From a virus, in the IMG/VR virus record IMGVR_UViG_3300049783_001966, positions 1 through 35,550 of that record: a stretch of DNA of 35,550 nucleotides. The stretch is one strand, 5' to 3'. A program made the translations under genes and the position numbers. Each line of letters starts with the position of its first letter. Position 1 is the stretch's first letter. Shown here piece after piece: positions 32,558 through 35,550 of the stretch. The notes under the pieces were generated by a model. That model was not told the DNA's origin. It worked only from the letters and a program-made list of their open reading frames with translations, and searched no databases.

Positions 32558-32570
32558 AAGATTGGTTTAC

Positions 32571-33206
32571 ATGATAAGTAAAAAAGTATCTTCTAGAAGA
32601 AAAGAGCTAGGGCTCAGTCAGGCTGATTTAGCACGTGCCGTAGGTGTTAGCAGAGGTTCTGTTAACAAATGGGAAAAAGGCGATATCTCCATAAAAAGCA
32701 ATAATCTCCCCCCCTTAGCTAAAGCTCTGAAATGTGATGTAAATTGGCTTTTAAATGGCCAAGAATCGCCCGATCCCAAAACCGCCGAACCCAGCAATGT
32801 AGAAAAAGGCCCAAAATTGCAAGGATCTTATCCGGTTATCTCTTGGGTTCAAGCCGGCGACTGGTCACAAATTTTTGAGGCAAACCGTGTAGAAGCGGAT
32901 CACTACCCTTGCCCCGTCAAATGCAGCAAGCAAACTTTTCTTTTAAAAGTGTGCGGCATGAGCATGAGCCCGTTATTTAACGAAGGGGAATTGATTTTTA
33001 TTGATCCCGACGTTGAGCCAACTAACGGTAAATATGTCATTGCCCGATTAGATGGCGAAAACGAAGCCACCTTTAAGCAACTCATTATAGAAAGTGGGCA
33101 TAAGTTTTTAAAAGCCGCAAATCCCAACTGGCCTACCCAAATTCAACCTATCAATGGTGACTGCACCATAGTCGGCGTAGTTATTTCAGCAATGAGATTA
33201 TTTTAA
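32571..33206 (+). CDS. CI-type repressor with S24 autoprotease domain
   Basis: Maintains lysogeny and is inactivated by RecA-stimulated self-cleavage. From the ATG at 32571 (MISKKVSSRRKELGLSQADL) it has 211 residues; an upstream GTG at 32553 is inside the operator palindrome and is not used. The HTH covers about 5-40 (LSQADLARAVGVSRGSVNKW). The cleavage site is A95-G96 in WVQAGDW, the catalytic serine S131 in CGMSMSP and lysine K169 in EATFKQL. So the prophage should be SOS-inducible. Confidence 0.92.
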   Translation: MISKKVSSRRKELGLSQADLARAVGVSRGSVNKWEKGDISIKSNNLPPLAKALKCDVNWLLNGQESPDPKTAEPSNVEKGPKLQGSYPVISWVQAGDWSQIFEANRVEADHYPCPVKCSKQTFLLKVCGMSMSPLFNEGELIFIDPDVEPTNGKYVIARLDGENEATFKQLIIESGHKFLKAANPNWPTQIQPINGDCTIVGVVISAMRLF

Positions 33207-33237
33207 GCGCAGACCAATAACGTTAACCAACAGACAT

Positions 33238-33268
33238 AAAAAAGCCCGCTAATTAAGCGGGCTTTTTT
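33238..33268. terminator. Bidirectional terminator after CI
   Basis: AAAAAAGCCCGCT, an AATTA loop and AGCGGGCTTTTTT: a 13-bp stem with T6 on each strand, just past the CI stop. The unit, including the upstream AACCAACAGA word, is repeated at 34204-34246. Confidence 0.9.
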
Positions 33269-33342
33269 ATGCTAAATGGTAAATTGAACCGATACAAAAT
33301 AGCCAATTAGCTTTTTGCATCCAGAGCTTAGACTTATCAGTC

Positions 33343-33966
33343 CTAGTTGATTACACAATCTTTAGCTAAAACATTCATCATAAGTCCCTCAACCCTGCAA
33401 ATAACAGTCAGTTTTCTGCCCTTTTGTAGTTGGCCAAGTTGGTTGTTCATTGAATCATCAAAGAATGCTTGTATTTGAGGAATTTGGAATTGAGCACCGG
33501 ATCCTAAAGTGACATAAAGGTTATCCATAAAATCTTTTTTAACGCTATTTATGGTTCCTGTAACCTGAATTACATTACCCTTATACTTATTATCAGCACC
33601 AACCTCATTACCTTCATATGCAGACAAAATATCTCTGATATTTACTTGCATGACCTTCTCTGCTGGCGCTGAAATAGGAGCCGAAGCGCTTGAACGACTT
33701 CCTGACAGATCACCTTCTTGCGAGCCAAGGATTGCAAGTGAAAGAGCCAACCATACAAAAGAAATTATTTTAGCTTTTTTCGCATAGCCTTTCCGAAGAG
33801 TGAACCATGCAAAAATTATTGGTATCAATAATATACCAATACCTAAAAGAACACCTACTGACCTTTTATTGGGAGTTACATTTACATTTGGTTTTCCACA
33901 GCTTGGGCAAGCTGTGGCAGAATCTGACATCTCGCTCGAACAGTCAGGACAAGTAATCATTGGCAT
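33343..33966 (-). CDS. Zinc-ribbon membrane protein with OB-like domain (moron)
   Basis: 207 residues. An N-terminal zinc ribbon (CPDCSSEMSDSATACPSCGK, C-x2-C...C-x2-C) is followed by two membrane helices (about 37-55 and 65-80). A C-terminal tRNA_anti-like OB-fold domain follows, in which 'GNVIQVTGTINSVKKDFMDN' and VTLGSGAQFQIPQ are visible. Such proteins are common in bacterial and prophage accessory loci; function unknown. It is flanked by two copies of the same terminator unit, and a palindrome lies upstream. This is the layout of a moron. Confidence 0.8.
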   Translation of the reverse strand: MPMITCPDCSSEMSDSATACPSCGKPNVNVTPNKRSVGVLLGIGILLIPIIFAWFTLRKGYAKKAKIISFVWLALSLAILGSQEGDLSGSRSSASAPISAPAEKVMQVNIRDILSAYEGNEVGADNKYKGNVIQVTGTINSVKKDFMDNLYVTLGSGAQFQIPQIQAFFDDSMNNQLGQLQKGRKLTVICRVEGLMMNVLAKDCVIN

Positions 33967-34048
33967 AGTAACTTTCCTTTATGCTCCAATATTTATTGGA
34001 AATTATATTAACCCAATATGGGCCTCACTAAGACTTTACAGTTTTATA

Positions 34049-34065
34049 TACGTCACAATGACGTA
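34049..34065. promoter_or_regulatory. Perfect palindrome upstream of the zinc-ribbon gene
   Basis: TACGTCA-CAA-TGACGTA, adjacent to TATATA/TATAAA on the minus strand, about 85 bases before the zinc-ribbon start. It could be an operator next to a -10 box. The rest of 33967-34216 holds no supported gene. Confidence 0.5.
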
Positions 34066-34216
34066 ACTTTCCTATTGTATTTCTTACGTTGCTAAAAATA
34101 TCACAACAACAAAAAAAATCAACTAACATCAACAATTTATAATTATTTTTCGATAGGTAATGGAGAGTAAATACTGAGTATGAAAAGCTGAACCCAAAGC
34201 ACCAACCAACAGAGAC

Positions 34217-34246
34217 AAAAAAGCCCACTGAATTAGCGGGCTTTTT
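34217..34246. terminator. Terminator, second copy of the moron-flanking unit
   Basis: AAAAAAGCCC and GGGCTTTTT form the stem around a GAATT loop, with one A-C mismatch. The preceding word AACCAACAGAGAC repeats the one before the terminator at 33238. It ends the leftward transcript of 34260-34786. Confidence 0.75.
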
Positions 34247-34259
34247 GCAGTTTATTTTA

Positions 34260-34604
34260 TTATTGTTCTGTTCGGTTTCTAGACTTGGGAACTAATGAAT
34301 CCACTCCGACAATCACCCCTGTAAACGCACTCAAAATCAACGGGATTAAAATTATATCGCTTCCAAATAATGGATGATTCTTAAAGCCGTGCAATATCAT
34401 AAGCCCAAGCAAGAAAGAACTGGCAGCTGATGCGGCAGTATATAGCTCACTAATTTTATCTTTTAATTTTTTCCAATTATGCGGTGAAGTATGATCACTC
34501 ATTCTATCAAACAGCATATGCAGTAAAAAAAGCATAATAATCCACGAAAAATAGAATTTTATTAACTGTTCAGTGGTTCGAGGATCAAATAGAAATGAAA
34601 GCAC
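34260..34604 (-). CDS. Small multi-helix membrane protein, unknown
   Basis: 114 residues with three hydrophobic segments (FYFSWIIMLFLLHMLF; ASSFLLGLMILHGF; IILIPLILSAFTGVIVGV). The GTG start shares a base with the stop of the upstream gene (TAGTG), indicating coupling. It is a likely inner-membrane moron pair with the 60-residue protein; superinfection exclusion is possible but unproven. Confidence 0.65.
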   Translation of the reverse strand: MLSFLFDPRTTEQLIKFYFSWIIMLFLLHMLFDRMSDHTSPHNWKKLKDKISELYTAASAASSFLLGLMILHGFKNHPLFGSDIILIPLILSAFTGVIVGVDSLVPKSRNRTEQ

Positions 34605-34786
34605 TACGCTTTTAGAAGTGTATAAAAAGATAAACCTAATGAGGTGATTGCCACAGTAGTGAATACCGTAGGTTCAGAAAAGCTAACTGCAGGTAAGAAG
34701 GATAACCCGCCCAAAATAGCAAGACCAAGACCAGCACCACCAACACCAGCTTCCAAGGTATATTTAATTTTATTAATTGTGCTCAT
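34604..34786 (-). CDS. 60-residue membrane protein, unknown
   Basis: The ATG at 34786 (MSTINKIKYTLEAGVGGAGL) follows a strong GGAGG site; the frame upstream runs through the TATAAAATA repeats and is not coding. Two hydrophobic segments, AGVGGAGLGLAILGGLSFLP and FTTVAITSLGLSFYTLL. Coupled to the following 114-residue gene. Confidence 0.7.
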   Translation of the reverse strand: MSTINKIKYTLEAGVGGAGLGLAILGGLSFLPAVSFSEPTVFTTVAITSLGLSFYTLLKA

Positions 34787-34808
34787 GATACCTCCAGTGT
34801 GTGTTATG

Positions 34809-34844
34809 TATAAAATATATAAAATATATAAAATATATAAAATA
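34809..34844. repeat. Four tandem copies of TATAAAATA
   Basis: Four perfect 9-bp repeats lie 23 bases upstream of the 60-residue membrane gene. Each contains a -10-like hexamer. Copy number could change by slippage and alter promoter strength or spacing (a simple-sequence switch). Confidence 0.8.
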
Positions 34845-35174
34845 TGTGCATAGTATACAACGCAATTTAATGTAATTGAAAGCAATCCAACGCAATTAAA
34901 AGTAAAAGTGACGTATTGTAAGCATTTTGATGTTGGTACCGCATAGACAAAATCATCTAGGCTGCAGAGTCGGTCATGTAGAGAATCAATAGAGGTCCGG
35001 GTGGCAAGTCCGGGTGTCCGGGTAGTAGAATTGGTATTACAGATGATTGGAGCGATAACTACAACCGGATCGCCTCAGTACGCCTTTTTGGCTTAAAACT
35101 AAAACACAAGAAACAATGGTACGCCTCAAGTACGCCCTTCTACTTCACCCGCCCCTGTATAGCTTAAAAGTGAG
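34845..35174. other. Right prophage end, non-coding, repeats
   Basis: No gene seen. It holds CAACGCAATT-type words also present near the left end, three copies of GTCCGGGT (34995-35002, 35008-35015, 35016-35023) and the arm-type repeats below. It forms the P' side of attP after excision. Confidence 0.6.
35077..35139. repeat. Arm-type 11-bp repeats at the right prophage end
   Basis: AGTACGCCTTT at 35077-35087, then the tandem pair GGTACGCCTCA and AGTACGCCCTT at 35118-35139, all related to AGTACGCCTYA at the left end (253-274). Likely integrase arm sites. Confidence 0.65.
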
Positions 35175-35244
35175 TCCAATCGAGCATCGGGGCGATGGAA
35201 AAACGGTTTGAAGGGTACATGCAGGCTGTGTCTGGGTTTGTCAT
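35164..35244 (-). pseudogene. dusA: Displaced 5' end of dusA
   Basis: From the ATG at 35244 the minus strand encodes [20 protein letters not shown] then LDWTHF and a stop. The first 24 residues parallel the dusA start at 181 with a few substitutions. Homology to DusA ends at the attachment core, beyond which is prophage DNA. Confidence 0.85.
35175..35190. other. Right attachment-site core
   Basis: Second copy of TCCAATCGAGCATCGG (see 112-127). Excision between the two would release a circle of about 35.06 kb and restore one dusA 5' end. Confidence 0.85.
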
Positions 35245-35313
35245 TGGTATTGCTCACTTTTCTATATACTAGTTTTGCGTTGAATTGCGTTTAATCACTT
35301 CCAGTTTCGTTTT

Positions 35314-35335
35314 ATAGCACCCCTATAGCACCCCT
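35314..35335. repeat. Tandem 11-bp repeats of the second element
   Basis: Two perfect adjacent copies of ATAGCACCCCT upstream of the second integrase remnant, at the place where this prophage has AGTACGCCTYA. Same period and position, different sequence. Confidence 0.65.
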
Positions 35336-35350
35336 CAAAAAATAGGATTT

Positions 35351-35550
35351 ATGGCGGCACTCTCTATGAAACAAGAAAATTATGTAATAGTCATCTGTAC
35401 TTTAAGGCGATTGTTATTGCGAGAAAGAACGGAGCAATGATACACAGAGAAGCCCGAACTTTCAAAAAGAAAGAATGGGCCTGAACCTGAGAGAAAAACA
35501 GCACCCAAGAGCTGGCTATTGAGAAGCATAAAACCTATTTGATGGGAAAG
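35351..35550 (+). pseudogene. Second integrase, degenerate 5' part, cut by window edge
   Basis: Homologous to the start of the integrase at 289. One frame gives FKAIVIARKNGAMIHREART then FKKKEWA and a stop, parallel to FKASVVVKKNGVIIHRESKT of the intact gene. The ATG at 35351 is in another frame that stops early, so frameshift and nonsense changes are present. It indicates an older element sharing the dusA site on the right. Confidence 0.85.

Noticed and set aside
34028-34228. 66-residue minus-strand frame overlapping the second moron terminator
   Set aside because: Contains the operator palindrome and terminator; aromatic-rich low-complexity product without a ribosome site.
1-35550. tRNA genes, rRNA or CRISPR arrays
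   Set aside because: No cloverleaf, rRNA motif or regularly spaced repeat array noticed on reading either strand.

Overview
The window is one complete temperate-phage genome integrated in the 5' end of a chromosomal dusA gene, with about 110 bp of dusA on the left and the start of a second, decayed element on the right. The host looks like a low-G+C marine-type gammaproteobacterium (Psychromonas, Moritella, Shewanella or Vibrio-like). That is inferred from base composition, the dusA target, the P2/Mu-type phage families and the style of the integron attC sites; no host marker other than dusA is present.

Layout. 1-181: start of dusA (minus). 112-127 and 35175-35190: shared attachment core. 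289-1359: tyrosine integrase. 1521-9907 (minus): head and tail operon running from gpO scaffold-protease through capsid N, head completion L, tail completion R and S, DUF2635, a Mu-type sheath and tube, a displaced P2 gpM terminase small subunit, the gpE/gpE+E' frameshift pair and the tape measure. 10057-12756 (plus): terminase large subunit P and portal Q. 12757-13666: AT-rich gap. 13667-16860 (minus): an accessory block that I read as integron gene cassettes separated by attC sites and interrupted by two copies of a 180-bp mobile element. 17037-18540: lysis genes (Rz1, Rz, holin, M15 endolysin, a coiled-coil membrane protein). 18684-25133: tail fibre and Mu-type baseplate operon. 25273-25536: Ogr late activator. 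25825-27277: HNH nuclease and a membrane protein with another attC site between them. 27404-32430: P2-type replication initiator A, small early genes, CII-family regulator and Cro. 32571-33206: CI-type repressor. 33343-34786: small membrane-protein morons. 35351-35550: remnant of a second integrase.

How it works together. CI and Cro face each other across operator palindromes and decide lysogeny. The leftward early transcript carries CII and the rolling-circle initiator A. Ogr should switch on the late operons. The head and packaging proteins are P2-like, while the sheath, tube, DUF2635, DNA-circularisation and baseplate proteins are Mu-like, so the virion is a P2-head/Mu-tail chimera.

The most unusual content is a set of attC recombination sites with paired R and L boxes and a shared GGAC beside the L'' box. 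Each sits at the stop codon of an accessory gene, at two separate places in the prophage, with no integron integrase in the window. Other points of note are the relocated gpM gene, a P2-style TTTTTTC frameshift, repeated terminator units around a moron, and tandem dusA occupancy by two integrases whose 11-bp arm repeats differ.
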